Assembly: GCF_003850245.1 (NCBI RefSeq)
Contig: NZ_CP031015.1
Span: 496,001-560,000 of the forward strand
Direction of reading: 5' to 3'
Origin: Microbacterium sp. ABRD28
GTDB lineage: Bacteria; Actinomycetota; Actinomycetes; Actinomycetales; Microbacteriaceae
DNA length: 64,000 nt
The translations under genes were made by a program, and so were the position numbers. Shown one piece after another: positions 44,079 through 52,605 of this stretch (position 1 is its first letter; the number at the start of each line of letters is the position of its first letter). The notes under the pieces were generated by a model, which did no database searches, was not told the DNA's origin, and saw nothing but the letters and a program-made list of their open reading frames with translations.

Positions 44079-46703
44079 ATGGCTGACGACGAGCGTCCTG
44101 ACGCGAACGCCGGACACAACCACGGACGCATCGACCAGGTCGACCTGCAGCTGGAGATGCAGCGCAGTTACCTCGACTACGCGATGAGCGTGATCGTGGG
44201 TCGTGCCCTGCCGCGGGTGGAGGACGGCCTGAAGCCCGTGCACCGCCGGGTGATCTACGGCATGTACGACGGGGGCTACCGTCCCGACAAGGCCTTCTCG
44301 AAGTGCACCCGTGTCGTCGGCGAGGTCATGGGTCAGTTCCACCCGCACGGTGACGCACCGATCTACGACACCCTCGTCCGTCTCGTCCAGCCGTGGGCAC
44401 TGCGGTACCCGCTCGCCCTCGGCCAGGGCAACTTCGGATCACCCGGCAACCAGGGCGCTGCGGCACCTCGATACACCGAGACGAAGATGGCTCCTCTCGC
44501 GCTGGAGATGGTGCGCGACATCGAAGAGGAGACGGTCGACTTCGAGCCGAACTACGACGGACGCACCCAGGAGCCCGTCGTTCTCCCCTCTCGGTTCCCC
44601 AACCTGCTCGTCAACGGATCCGTCGGCATCGCGGTCGGTATGGCCACCAACATCCCTCCCCACAACCTGCGAGAGGTGGCCTCCGGTGCGCTGTGGGCGC
44701 TCGAGAACCCGGATGCCACGCGCGAGGAGCTGCTCGAGGCGCTGATGGAGCGCATCCCCGGGCCGGACTTCCCCACCTCGGCGCAGATCCTCGGCACCCG
44801 TGGCATCAAAGAGGCGTACCGTACCGGTCGCGGGTCGATCACCATGCGGGCGGTGGTGAACGTCGAGGAGATCCAGGGTCGCACCTGCCTCGTGATCACC
44901 GAGCTGCCTTACCAGGTGAACCCCGACAACGTCGCCGTGAAGATCGGCGACCTCGCCCGTGACGGCAAGATCACCGGCATCGCCGACATCCGCGACGAGA
45001 CCTCGGGCCGCACGGGTCAGCGCCTGGTCATCGTCCTCAAGCGCGACGCGGTCGCCAAGGTCGTGCTGAACAACCTGTACAAGCACACGCAGCTCCAGGA
45101 GAACTTCGGCGCCAACATGCTGGCGATCGTCGACGGTGTGCCCCGCACTCTTTCGCTCGACCAGTTCATCTCGTACTGGATCACGCACCAGGTCGATGTG
45201 ATCGTCCGCCGCACCCGCTTCCGCCTGCGCAAGGCCGAGGAGCGGATGCACATCCTCCGCGGCTACCTGAAGGCGCTCGACGCGCTCGACGAGGTCATCG
45301 CGCTCATCCGCCGGTCGCCGACCGTCGACGACGCGCGCGAAGGCCTGAAGTCCCTCCTCGACATCGACGATCTCCAGGCGGACGCGATCCTGGCGATGCA
45401 GCTGCGTCGTCTGGCGGCCCTGGAGCGCCAGAAGATCGTCGACGAGGCGCGCGAGATCGAAGCGCAGATCGCCGAGTTCAACGCGATCCTCGCCGATCCG
45501 GCACGTCAGCGCGAGATCATCCGCGACGAGCTGACCGCCATCGTGGAAAGGTTCGGCGACGACCGCCGCACCGAGATCCTGCCCGGATACGACGGCGACA
45601 TGTCGGTCGAAGACCTGATCCCCGAAGAGGAGATGGTCGTCACCGTCACCCGCGACGGTTACATCAAGCGCACGCGCAGCGACAACTACCGCTCGCAGCA
45701 CCGCGGCGGTCGCGGGGTGAAGGGGGCGCAGCTTCGCGCCGACGATGTGGTGGAGCACTTCTTCGTCACCACCACCCATCACTGGCTGCTCTTCTTCACC
45801 ACGAAGGGCCGGGTCTACCGCGCGAAGGCGTACGAGGTCCCCGAGGCCGGTCGCGACGCCAAGGGACAGCACGTCGCGAACCTGCTCGCGCTGCAGCCCG
45901 GCGAGGAGATCGCGCAGATCCTCGACATCCGTGACTACAACGTCGCCACGCACCTCGTGCTCGCAACGCGCAGCGGACTGGTCAAGAAGACCCGCCTCAC
46001 CGAGTACGACACGAACCGTCAGGGCGGGGTCATCGCGATCAAGCTGCGCGGCGCCGATGAGGAGAACGGTGACGAGCTCGTCAGCGCGATGCTCGTGAAC
46101 GACGGCGACGACCTCCTTCTCATCAGTCGGCACGGGATGTCGCTGCGCTTCACCGCCACCGATGAGGCGCTGCGTCCGATGGGCCGCGCCACCGAAGGTG
46201 TGAAGGGCATGTCGTTCCGGGGCGATGACTCGCTCCTGTCGGCCTCGGTGGTCTCGGAAGACGGATTCGTCTTCGTCGTCACCGAAGGCGGTTATGCCAA
46301 GCGCACCTCCGTCGACCAGTACCGCAGTCAGACACGCGGCGGTCTCGGCATCAAGGTGGCGCGTCTGACGGAGGATCGCGGCGTTCTCGCGGGCGGTCTC
46401 ATCGCCTCGGAGGACGACGAGGTCTTGGTGGTCCTTGCCAGCGGCAAGGTGGTACGCTCTGCGGTGGCCGAGGTGCCTGCCAAGGGACGCGACACGATGG
46501 GTGTCGTGTTCGCCCGTGCCGGCGACGATGATCGGATCATCGCGATCGCCAGGAACTCCGAGCGTAATCTCACAGAGAACGGCGAGGCACCCGAGGCAGA
46601 CTCGAGTCTGGCGGCCGACCCAGACCTCCCGGCCGGTGCGGTGCCGCAGGAGGCGGATGCACCCGACACCCCTGAGACGCCCGAAGGAAGTACTGACGCA
46701 TGA
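44079..46703 (+). CDS. gyrA: DNA gyrase subunit A
   Basis: 874 residues. Winged helix and catalytic Tyr region ([15 protein letters not shown]), then the coiled-coil gate and a C-terminal six-blade beta-pinwheel with the gyrase box ([12 protein letters not shown]). An acidic/Pro-rich tail ends the protein. In the quinolone region the sequence is [13 protein letters not shown]. Ala93 and Pro94 take the places of S83/A84 in E. coli (A90/S91 in M. tuberculosis), and Asp97 is kept. The stop overlaps the next start. Confidence 0.98.
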   Translation: MADDERPDANAGHNHGRIDQVDLQLEMQRSYLDYAMSVIVGRALPRVEDGLKPVHRRVIYGMYDGGYRPDKAFSKCTRVVGEVMGQFHPHGDAPIYDTLVRLVQPWALRYPLALGQGNFGSPGNQGAAAPRYTETKMAPLALEMVRDIEEETVDFEPNYDGRTQEPVVLPSRFPNLLVNGSVGIAVGMATNIPPHNLREVASGALWALENPDATREELLEALMERIPGPDFPTSAQILGTRGIKEAYRTGRGSITMRAVVNVEEIQGRTCLVITELPYQVNPDNVAVKIGDLARDGKITGIADIRDETSGRTGQRLVIVLKRDAVAKVVLNNLYKHTQLQENFGANMLAIVDGVPRTLSLDQFISYWITHQVDVIVRRTRFRLRKAEERMHILRGYLKALDALDEVIALIRRSPTVDDAREGLKSLLDIDDLQADAILAMQLRRLAALERQKIVDEAREIEAQIAEFNAILADPARQREIIRDELTAIVERFGDDRRTEILPGYDGDMSVEDLIPEEEMVVTVTRDGYIKRTRSDNYRSQHRGGRGVKGAQLRADDVVEHFFVTTTHHWLLFFTTKGRVYRAKAYEVPEAGRDAKGQHVANLLALQPGEEIAQILDIRDYNVATHLVLATRSGLVKKTRLTEYDTNRQGGVIAIKLRGADEENGDELVSAMLVNDGDDLLLISRHGMSLRFTATDEALRPMGRATEGVKGMSFRGDDSLLSASVVSEDGFVFVVTEGGYAKRTSVDQYRSQTRGGLGIKVARLTEDRGVLAGGLIASEDDEVLVVLASGKVVRSAVAEVPAKGRDTMGVVFARAGDDDRIIAIARNSERNLTENGEAPEADSSLAADPDLPAGAVPQEADAPDTPETPEGSTDA

Positions 46704-47104
46704 GCACGGTAGCCGACAAGCTCGCCCGTAAATCCAGCAGCAAGACCAGCGCCAAGCAGGTGCGCCTGCGTCTGGTGTACGTCGACTTCTGGTCGGCGGT
46801 CAAGCTGTCGTTCCTCGCGGCCGTGGCTGTGGCGATCGTCACGGTCGTCTCGCTGGTCATGATCTACCTCGTGGTGTCGACCACCGGGCTCATCGCCGAG
46901 GTCGACGAGCTGCTGGCCAGCTTCACCGACGGCGGATTCGTGCTGGCGCAGTTCCTCGGTCTTCCGCAGGTGCTCGCGTTCGCGGCGGTCGTGGGCATCT
47001 TGAACCTCGTCGTGGTCACGGTGCTCGGTGCGGTCATGGCCGGCATCTACAACCTGGCGGTCAAGGTCACCGGCGGCCTGCTGGTCGGCTTCACCTCCAA
47101 CTGA
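46700..47104 (+). CDS. DUF3566 transmembrane protein
   Basis: 134 residues. A Ser/Lys-rich N-terminus, then [20 protein letters not shown] and two long membrane segments (about 32-62 and 85-125). The family occurs directly after gyrA in actinobacteria; function unknown. Translation is coupled to gyrA through an ATGA overlap. Confidence 0.88.
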   Translation: MSTVADKLARKSSSKTSAKQVRLRLVYVDFWSAVKLSFLAAVAVAIVTVVSLVMIYLVVSTTGLIAEVDELLASFTDGGFVLAQFLGLPQVLAFAAVVGILNLVVVTVLGAVMAGIYNLAVKVTGGLLVGFTSN

Positions 47105-47108
47105 CCGA

Positions 47109-47138
47109 TTCGAGAAAACCGGTCGCGTCCGGTAATCT
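47109..47138 (+). promoter_or_regulatory. Possible promoter of the tRNA-Ile/tRNA-Ala unit
   Basis: TAATCT at 47133-47138 resembles a -10 box; TTCGAG at 47109 would be a weak -35 with 18-bp spacing. Transcription would begin about 30 bases before tRNA-Ile. Confidence 0.3.
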
Positions 47139-47173
47139 CTTGGAGGTTGACGACGCGAGTCGCCGACACAATC

Positions 47174-47250
47174 GGGGCTATAGCTCAGGCGGTTAGAGCG
47201 CTTCACTGATAATGAAGAGGTCCCAGGTTCAAGTCCTGGTAGCCCCACCA
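47174..47250 (+). tRNA. tRNA-Ile (GAT)
   Basis: Cloverleaf with acceptor GGGGCTA/TAGCCCC, anticodon loop CTGATAA (anticodon GAT), T-loop GGTTCAAGTCC and encoded CCA at 47248-47250. It reads AUC and AUU. Confidence 0.97.
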
Positions 47251-47260
47251 TCCCTGCCCC

Positions 47261-47333
47261 GGGGCCTTAGCTCAGTTGGTAGAGCGCCTGCTTTGCAAGC
47301 AGGATGTCAGGAGTTCGAATCTCCTAGGCTCCA
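47261..47333 (+). tRNA. tRNA-Ala (TGC)
   Basis: Acceptor GGGGCCT/AGGCTCC, anticodon loop TTTGCAA (anticodon TGC), T-arm GGAGTTCGAATCTCC. After discriminator A the genome reads CA, so CCA is not fully encoded. 10 bases after tRNA-Ile; the two are probably one transcript, outside any rRNA operon here. Confidence 0.97.
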
Positions 47334-47339
47334 CAGCGA

Positions 47340-47370
47340 AGAAGGGCCGGCCCGGAGGGTCGGCCCTTCT
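47340..47370 (+). terminator. Terminator hairpin after tRNA-Ala
   Basis: AGAAGGGCCG (47340-47349) pairs perfectly with CGGCCCTTCT (47361-47370) around an 11-base loop, 7 bases after the tRNA. Confidence 0.75.
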
Positions 47371-47390
47371 GCTGGTTTAGGGTCGTGCGT

Positions 47391-47849
47391 ATGGACCTGC
47401 GCGTCGCCGCGTACGCGGTCGTCGTCGACGCCGCGGACCGCCTCCTCCTCGCACACTGGAACGAGGGGCGCCGGGCCGCCTGGACGCTCCCCGGGGGCGG
47501 CCTCGAGCCTGGCGAGGATCCGGCATCGGCGGCCCGCCGCGAAGTCTTCGAGGAAACCGGCTTCGACGTCGAACTCGCCGAACTGCTCGGAATCAACTCC
47601 CGCGTCATTCCGGGCAACCGCCGCATCACTCCCGGTGCGACCGAGCCGCTTCACACCCTGCAGATCGTCTACCGTGCGCATGTCACCGGCGGACGACTGC
47701 GCCACGAGGTCGGCGGCAGTACCGACCGGGCCGGGTGGTTCTCGCTCAGTGAGGTGGCTCGGCTGCAGCACGTGCGGTTGGTCGACATCGCCCTCGGGAT
47801 GGCGGGGTACACCGATCAGGAACCGGGCGTCGCCGCCGCGTCGGGTTAG
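47391..47849 (+). CDS. Nudix hydrolase
   Basis: 152 residues from the ATG at 47391 (a GTG at 47385 is also possible). The Nudix box is GGGLEPGEDPASAARREVFE followed by ETG, complete. It hydrolyses a nucleoside diphosphate linked to another group; the substrate is unknown. Its stop codon overlaps the stop codon of the convergent YbaK gene. Confidence 0.9.
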   Translation: MDLRVAAYAVVVDAADRLLLAHWNEGRRAAWTLPGGGLEPGEDPASAARREVFEETGFDVELAELLGINSRVIPGNRRITPGATEPLHTLQIVYRAHVTGGRLRHEVGGSTDRAGWFSLSEVARLQHVRLVDIALGMAGYTDQEPGVAAASG

Positions 47850-48325
47850 TTTCCCTCTGCCGGCTGCGAGATGTCCGCCACCGTCGCGCCGTAGGCGGCG
47901 ATCAGCGCATCGGCATCGACGAAGAGGCTGTAGCCGTGCGCGCCCGCGCCCATCGCGATCCGCTCGCCCACGATCCGCTCATCGGCGTAGATCGGCCAGT
48001 CGGTGGTGCTTCCGATGGGCACGATCGTCCCTCGCTCGTAACCGGTCGCGGCGAGAGCGGCATCCGGATCAGGAAGCTTCAGACGATTGACGCCGACGAC
48101 CGCGCGGAGCTTCGGCCATGAGATCGCCCGATCGCCCGGGACGAGGGCGAACAGATACGAGTCATCCGCTCTTTTCACCACCAGCGTTTTGACGATGCCC
48201 GCGGGAGGTATTCCGAGAAGCTCGGCCGCCTCGGGAAGGCTCTTCGCCGCCGGACGCTCACGAAACTCGACGGAGAGGCCGCGCTGATCGGCGGCCTCTC
48301 TCACACGTTCTAACGCTGAGTTCAA
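47846..48325 (-). CDS. YbaK/EbsC-family aminoacyl-tRNA deacylase
   Basis: 159 residues if it starts at TTG 48325, which overlaps the upstream stop (TTGA); a GTG at 48304 is an alternative. YbaK motifs: GIVKTLVVKRADDSYLFALV, GVNRLKLPDPDAALAATGYE, GTIVPIG near the active site and IGSTTDWPIYADERIVGERI. The family clears Cys-tRNAPro or similar mischarged tRNAs. The downstream end is convergent with the Nudix gene. Confidence 0.85.
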   Translation of the reverse strand: MNSALERVREAADQRGLSVEFRERPAAKSLPEAAELLGIPPAGIVKTLVVKRADDSYLFALVPGDRAISWPKLRAVVGVNRLKLPDPDAALAATGYERGTIVPIGSTTDWPIYADERIVGERIAMGAGAHGYSLFVDADALIAAYGATVADISQPAEGN

Positions 48326-48906
48326 GCGTCGGGGGCGCGCAGCGGGTCGTCGGCCACCCACAGCTCGTCGTCTGCCCGCAGGGTCTGCCAGGCGGCATAG
48401 AGCACGCCGGCAGCGGCGGCGACGCCGAGGATGATGGCGATGACGCCGCCCGCGCCCATGCCCTGCTTCTTGGGCTCGAGCACCGAGAACTTCTTCGACA
48501 GCGCCTTCGTGGCGTCCTTGCCGTACTTCTCGGCCTTCTTGGAGTACGTCTTCGAGTCGGGCAGCGCCAGACCCTTCCCCTTGGCCAGCCGTGCGCGGGT
48601 GTCATTGGCCGCATCCCACACCGACATCGCCGAACCGACCACGGCGCCCGTGGCGGGAATGACACGGTGGGTGAGCACATCACGCGAGACGTCGAGGCTC
48701 TTGGTGATGTACGGCTCGGCGTACTTGCCGTACGTGGCCTGCACCTGGGGGCCGAGGTCTTCGCGACCGTACTTGCCGAGCTGGCGGCCGGCTTCACGGG
48801 CGACGTTCGCGGCCTGGCCGACGAGCACCTGCTGCGACTCCCACAGATTGTTGGCTTCACGCTGAAGCTTGCGGAGTTCCTTCTTGCGCTTACGGCTGAG
48901 GCTCAC
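48322..48906 (-). CDS. Hypothetical membrane-anchored protein
   Basis: 194 residues. A highly basic start (MSLSRKRKKELRKLQREANN) is followed by amphipathic helices (LVGQAANVAREAGRQLGKYG), a Lys-rich middle, and one membrane helix near 151-172 (GGVIAIILGVAAAAGVLYAA). Probably a cytosolic domain tethered at its C-terminus. No domain is recognised. It is translationally coupled to the YbaK gene. Confidence 0.75.
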   Translation of the reverse strand: MSLSRKRKKELRKLQREANNLWESQQVLVGQAANVAREAGRQLGKYGREDLGPQVQATYGKYAEPYITKSLDVSRDVLTHRVIPATGAVVGSAMSVWDAANDTRARLAKGKGLALPDSKTYSKKAEKYGKDATKALSKKFSVLEPKKQGMGAGGVIAIILGVAAAAGVLYAAWQTLRADDELWVADDPLRAPDA

Positions 48907-49007
48907 GGGGCCCTCCCTCTGGACAGGCGTGATCGGACGTTTCGTCCATCTTGCCAGACTGCCCCCTGACCGCCAGGGCTTGCACGGGACTCTGAAAGAA
49001 TGTACTC

Positions 49008-49565
49008 ATGCCCATTCACACCGCTGTCGCCACGATCCACACCAACCACGGAGACATCGTGGTCAACCTCTTCGGCGACCAGGCCCCCCGCACGGTTCAG
49101 AACTTCGTCGGCCTCGCCGACGGCTCGGGCTCCTGGACCCACCCCGCCACCGGCAAGCCCGGCGAAGGCCCCCTCTACAACGGTGTCATCTTCCACCGCA
49201 TCATCCCCGGCTTCATGATCCAGGGCGGCGACCCGCTCGGCCAGGGCACCGGCGGCCCGGGATACACCTTCAACGACGAGATCAGCCCCGAGCTCGACTT
49301 CAACGCCCCCTACAAGCTGGCGATGGCCAACGCCGGTCTCCGCCGCAACGGCCTCACCGGCAAGCCCGAGGGCACCAACGGCTCGCAGTTCTTCATCACC
49401 ACCGACCCGACCCCGTGGCTGCAGGGCAAGCACACGATCTTCGGCGAGGTCGCCGACGACGCCTCGCGCGCCGTCGTCGACGCGATCGCGAAGGTTCCCA
49501 CCGCAGCCGGCGACCGTCCGGTCGAGCCGGTCGTCATCGAGTCGATCGACGTCGTCACCGCCTGA
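49008..49565 (+). CDS. ppiA: Cyclophilin-type peptidyl-prolyl cis-trans isomerase
   Basis: 185 residues, no signal peptide, so cytosolic. Cyclophilin motifs: FHRIIPGFMIQGGDPLGQGT and NGSQFFITTDPTPWLQGKHT. It speeds Pro isomerisation during folding. A rhomboid gene starts 23 bases downstream on the same strand. Confidence 0.95.
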   Translation: MPIHTAVATIHTNHGDIVVNLFGDQAPRTVQNFVGLADGSGSWTHPATGKPGEGPLYNGVIFHRIIPGFMIQGGDPLGQGTGGPGYTFNDEISPELDFNAPYKLAMANAGLRRNGLTGKPEGTNGSQFFITTDPTPWLQGKHTIFGEVADDASRAVVDAIAKVPTAAGDRPVEPVVIESIDVVTA

Positions 49566-49588
49566 GCGGCGGCGCCGCTGACACGGAC

Positions 49589-50470
49589 GTGAGCTCCGAC
49601 GACCTTCGTCGCAACAGCGACAACTTCTGCTACCGGCATCCCGACCGGCAGAGCTTCGTCCTGTGTCAGCGGTGCCTGCGCACCATCTGTCCCGAGTGCC
49701 AGACGCAGGCGCCCGTGGGGGTCATCTGCCCCGAGTGCCTCGCTGAGCAGCAGGCGTCGCGGACGACCGCGCAGAAGAAGGCGGAGCGCCGGTGGGCGCG
49801 CCGCCCCGCCGCGGTCGTCGTCGGCGACACCCGGCCCCTCGCGACGTACGCGATCATCGGCCTCACGGCGCTGGTGTACCTCGTCTCGTTGATCCCCGGG
49901 TTCGGGAGCACCGTGACCGACACCCTTTCGTTCTGGGCGCCCACGCTCTACCCCGAGGCCTTCGGCGTCTTCCAGCCCTGGCGCCTGCTCACCGTGTCGC
50001 TCGTCCACTCGGGCTTCTGGCACATCGGTCTGAACATGCTGGCGCTGTGGCTCATCGGTCGCAGCCTCGAACCGCTCCTGGGCAGATGGCGCTTCATCGC
50101 GCTCTACCTGATCAGCACGCTCGGCGGCTCGGTGGCGGTGGCGCTGCTGTCGTTCGGAACCCCCGTCGTCGGTGCCTCGGGCGCGGTCTTCGGCCTCTTC
50201 GGGGCGCTGCTCATCATCGGCCGGCACCTCGGTGCGCCGGTGACCGGCATCGCCATCGTGCTCGGCATCAACCTCGTCATCGGGTTCATCCCCGGATTCA
50301 ACATCTCCTGGCAGGCGCACGTCGGCGGTCTGATCGCGGGACTTCTCGTCGCTGTCATCCTCACCCGGACGCGTGCCCGTTCGCGACGCCCCCTGCAGAT
50401 CGCCCTGCTCATCGCCCTGACGGTCGGGTTGCTCGCGCTGCTGCTGGTGCCGCCCGCACTCTACTTCTGA
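49589..50470 (+). CDS. Rhomboid-family intramembrane serine protease with N-terminal zinc ribbon
   Basis: 293 residues from a GTG start. Residues 10-52 hold a B-box-like zinc finger (CYRHPDRQSFVLCQRC, then CPEC and CPEC). Six membrane segments follow. Catalytic Ser197 is in GASGAVFG and His244 in WQAHVGG; the HSGFWHIGLNM loop is also typical. It cuts membrane-embedded substrates, which are unknown. This zinc-ribbon rhomboid next to ppiA and crgA is a conserved actinobacterial arrangement. Confidence 0.92.
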   Translation: MSSDDLRRNSDNFCYRHPDRQSFVLCQRCLRTICPECQTQAPVGVICPECLAEQQASRTTAQKKAERRWARRPAAVVVGDTRPLATYAIIGLTALVYLVSLIPGFGSTVTDTLSFWAPTLYPEAFGVFQPWRLLTVSLVHSGFWHIGLNMLALWLIGRSLEPLLGRWRFIALYLISTLGGSVAVALLSFGTPVVGASGAVFGLFGALLIIGRHLGAPVTGIAIVLGINLVIGFIPGFNISWQAHVGGLIAGLLVAVILTRTRARSRRPLQIALLIALTVGLLALLLVPPALYF

Positions 50471-50476
50471 GGGCAC

Positions 50477-50485
50477 TTATCCACA
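50477..50485 (+). promoter_or_regulatory. DnaA box outside oriC
   Basis: TTATCCACA, perfect, in the convergent rhomboid-crgA gap about 12 kb from oriC. A further TGTGGAAA lies at 50532. Confidence 0.75.
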
Positions 50486-50511
50486 GATTCATCCCCACCT
50501 GGGGATGAATC
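50486..50511. terminator. Hairpin after the rhomboid gene
   Basis: A perfect 11-bp stem (GATTCATCCCC and complement) with an ACCT loop, 15 bases after the rhomboid stop. It is followed at once by the palindrome ACACCGGTGT (50512-50521). Confidence 0.65.
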
Positions 50512-50540
50512 ACACCGGTGTAATTAGGTCCTGTGGAAAG

Positions 50541-50562
50541 GACGGATGCCGCGGCATCCGTC
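50541..50562. repeat. Perfect 22-bp palindrome built on CGGATGCCGCG
   Basis: GACGGATGCCG is followed directly by its reverse complement, giving a loop-free 22-bp palindrome in the convergent rhomboid-crgA gap. It may be a terminator or a protein-binding site. Confidence 0.8.
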
Positions 50563-50645
50563 TTCGTCCGCCCGCCCCGCTCCGGCTCGCCCGCCGCCTG
50601 CCCGCTCCCGCGGAGATTCACCGTGTCTCGTGGGGGGTGGGAGGG

Positions 50646-50885
50646 TCAGCGCCAGCGGGTGGTCATCAGGAACCCGATGAAGGCGATGCCGAAGCCGATC
50701 GCGAGGTTCCAGGCGCCGATGCCGGGGATCGGCCACTGCATGCCGCTGATGTAGAAGACCAGGACCCAGACGAGGCCGATCAGCATGAGGCCGATCATGA
50801 TCGGCTTGAACCACACCGGGTTGGGGGCGGCTTCGCCCTCCGCGCGCTCGATGAGCGTGTCGTCGTCCCTGCCTGAGCGTGCCAT
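50646..50885 (-). CDS. crgA: Cell-division protein CrgA
   Basis: 79 residues (MARSGRDDDTLIERAEGEAA). A short polar N-terminus and two membrane helices (about 28-50 and 55-75) joined by a loop (SGMQWPIPGIGAWN) match CrgA (UPF0233), which in mycobacteria binds FtsZ, FtsI and PBPs at the septum. It is divergent from the class E sortase gene. Confidence 0.92.
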   Translation of the reverse strand: MARSGRDDDTLIERAEGEAAPNPVWFKPIMIGLMLIGLVWVLVFYISGMQWPIPGIGAWNLAIGFGIAFIGFLMTTRWR

Positions 50886-50928
50886 GGGCCCCATTCTATC
50901 CGCCAGCGGGATCCCAGCGAGAGGTGGC

Positions 50929-50941
50929 TACAATCGCCCCG
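50929..50941 (+). promoter_or_regulatory. -10 box placing the sortase start codon at the transcript 5' end
   Basis: TACAAT at 50929-50934 stands six bases before the GTG at 50941, and no ribosome site is present. This is the spacing expected for a leaderless mRNA. Confidence 0.5.
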
Positions 50942-51798
50942 TGGGTGACGAGCGTGACGTGCGGATGACCGAGCCGGCCCTGCGCCGTGATCGCACCGCC
51001 CGCGCGGCGTCGTCACAGGCCGCGCCTCCCGGGAAAGCACCGCGTCACGCGAAGCCGAGACCGCGCGTCTCGATCGTCGGCGTCTTCGGTGAACTGCTCA
51101 TCACCGCCGGCGTCGTGACCCTGCTCTACGTCGGGTGGCAGATGTACCTCGGCGACCTCATCTTCGGCGCACAAGCGAACGCCGAGGGACGGGAGCTGTC
51201 GGAGCAGTGGGCGGAGCAGTACGGCGAGGGCCTGCCCGAGGCCGTGCCGACTCCCTCCGACCAACCCGCCGACGCTGAGCCGGCGCCGGCCGAGCCGGTG
51301 ATCCTCCCCGAGCCGACCGGCACCGAAGACTTCGCCATCATGCGCATCCCGCGCTTCGGCTCGGACTACGCCTGGACCATGGCGGGTGGTGTCACCCGCG
51401 CGGGAACCCTCGACAACTTCCGCATCGGCCACTACCCCGGCAGCAAGATGCCCGGCGAAGTCGGCAACTTCGCCGTCGCGGGTCACCGCACCACCTACGG
51501 CGCACCGTTCAATCGCATCGCCGAGCTCCACGTCGGAGACGCCATCGTGATCGAGACGCCGGCGGGGTGGTACACGTACCGCTTCCGCACCCTCGAGTAC
51601 GTCACGCCCGACGAGGTCGAGGTGCTGCTCCCGGTGCCGCAGATGCCCGACGTCCCGGCGAACGGGCGCTACATCACGATGACCAGCTGCAGCCCGATGT
51701 TCTCGCTCGCCGAGCGCATCGTCGCCTATGGCGTCTTCGAGTCGTTCCAGCCCTACGCCGACGGACCGCCGGCCTCGCTCACCGAGGGAGTCAGCTGA
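50941..51798 (+). CDS. srtE: Class E sortase
   Basis: 285 residues from the GTG at 50941. A basic cytosolic N-terminus, one membrane helix near 42-65 (VFGELLITAGVVTLLYVGWQ), a Pro/Glu-rich linker, then the sortase barrel. Catalytic residues are His182 (AGHRTTYG), Cys250 (MTSCSPMF) and Arg259 (LAERIVAYG). Class E sortases cut LAXTG signals and attach proteins to peptidoglycan. The LAATG-tailed collagen-like protein at 1834-3449 is a candidate substrate. The stop overlaps the next start. Confidence 0.93.
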   Translation: MGDERDVRMTEPALRRDRTARAASSQAAPPGKAPRHAKPRPRVSIVGVFGELLITAGVVTLLYVGWQMYLGDLIFGAQANAEGRELSEQWAEQYGEGLPEAVPTPSDQPADAEPAPAEPVILPEPTGTEDFAIMRIPRFGSDYAWTMAGGVTRAGTLDNFRIGHYPGSKMPGEVGNFAVAGHRTTYGAPFNRIAELHVGDAIVIETPAGWYTYRFRTLEYVTPDEVEVLLPVPQMPDVPANGRYITMTSCSPMFSLAERIVAYGVFESFQPYADGPPASLTEGVS

Positions 51799-51953
51799 TG
51801 TACGCCGCGTTCTGGCGGGTTCTTCCCGGCCCCTGGTGGGTGCGGCTGTTCATCGTGATCGTCCTCGTCGCCGCGATCCTCTACGGGTTGTTCTTCTACG
51901 CCTTCCCCTGGGTGAGCCAGTTCGTCAATCCGCAGGAAGTGACGGTCGAGTGA
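51798..51953 (+). CDS. Small single-span membrane protein
   Basis: 51 residues: MYAAFWRVLPGPWWVRLFIV, a membrane helix at about 15-38, then FPWVSQFVNPQEVTVE outside. Coupled by overlaps to the sortase upstream (TGATG) and to the amidotransferase downstream. Such a tiny gene between sortase and pabA is common in actinobacteria; function unknown. Confidence 0.8.
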   Translation: MYAAFWRVLPGPWWVRLFIVIVLVAAILYGLFFYAFPWVSQFVNPQEVTVE

Positions 51954-52582
51954 CGGCCGACGTGCTCGTCGTCGACAATCACGACAGCTTCGTCCACACC
52001 CTGGTCGGCTACCTCCACCAGCTGGGCGCGTCCACCCGCATGGTGGAGGCCGACGCGCTGGATCCGCAGGCTCTCGACGAGACCCTCGAGGGTCACCGCG
52101 GCGTCCTGGTCTCCCCCGGCCCCGGCACGCCCGCCGACGCCGGGGCGTCGATCGCGGTCGTGCGTGCCGCATCGGCCCGCCGCATCCCTCTTCTCGGGGT
52201 GTGTCTCGGCCATCAGGCCATCGCCGAGGCCTACGGTGCCCGGGTGGGTCACGCCCCGGAGCTGATGCACGGGATGACCTCGGAGGTGCGCCACGACGGC
52301 AGCACGCTCTTCGCCGGGCTCACCGACCCGTTCACCGCCACCCGGTATCACTCGCTCGCCATCGAGCGCCCCACGCTCCCGCCCGAGCTGGTGGTGACGG
52401 CCGAGACCGAGAGTGGTGTGATCATGGGCATCGCTCACCGCTCCGTGCCGGTGCTGGGCGTGCAGTTCCACCCCGAGAGCGTGCTCACCGAGGGTGGTCA
52501 CCGGCTGCTGGGCAATTGGCTCGAGACGCTCGGTTTCCACGGGGCTGCCGAGCGCGGCGCCACGCTGAGCCCGCGGCGCTGA
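51950..52582 (+). CDS. pabA: Glutamine amidotransferase subunit of aminodeoxychorismate/anthranilate synthase
   Basis: 210 residues, GTG start. The class I GATase triad is visible: Cys in GVCLGHQAIAEAYGA, His and Glu in VQFHPESVLTEGG. The N-terminus is VLVVDNHDSFVHTLVGYLHQ. It supplies ammonia for p-aminobenzoate (folate) or anthranilate (Trp). No pabB or trpE lies next to it, so PabA or TrpG, or both, remains open. Confidence 0.88.
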   Translation: MTADVLVVDNHDSFVHTLVGYLHQLGASTRMVEADALDPQALDETLEGHRGVLVSPGPGTPADAGASIAVVRAASARRIPLLGVCLGHQAIAEAYGARVGHAPELMHGMTSEVRHDGSTLFAGLTDPFTATRYHSLAIERPTLPPELVVTAETESGVIMGIAHRSVPVLGVQFHPESVLTEGGHRLLGNWLETLGFHGAAERGATLSPRR

Positions 52583-52605
52583 CTCCGTTCGCCGACGCGA
52601 GGAGA

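Noticed and set aside
47148-47171. TTGACG...CACAAT promoter directly before tRNA-Ile
   Set aside because: The spacing is only 14 bases and the -10 would end three bases before the mature tRNA. TAATCT further upstream fits better.
46328-47251. Minus-strand frame over the gyrA end and tRNA-Ile
   Set aside because: It covers a certain gene end and a tRNA; its apparent protein similarity comes from the tRNA complement, a common false annotation.
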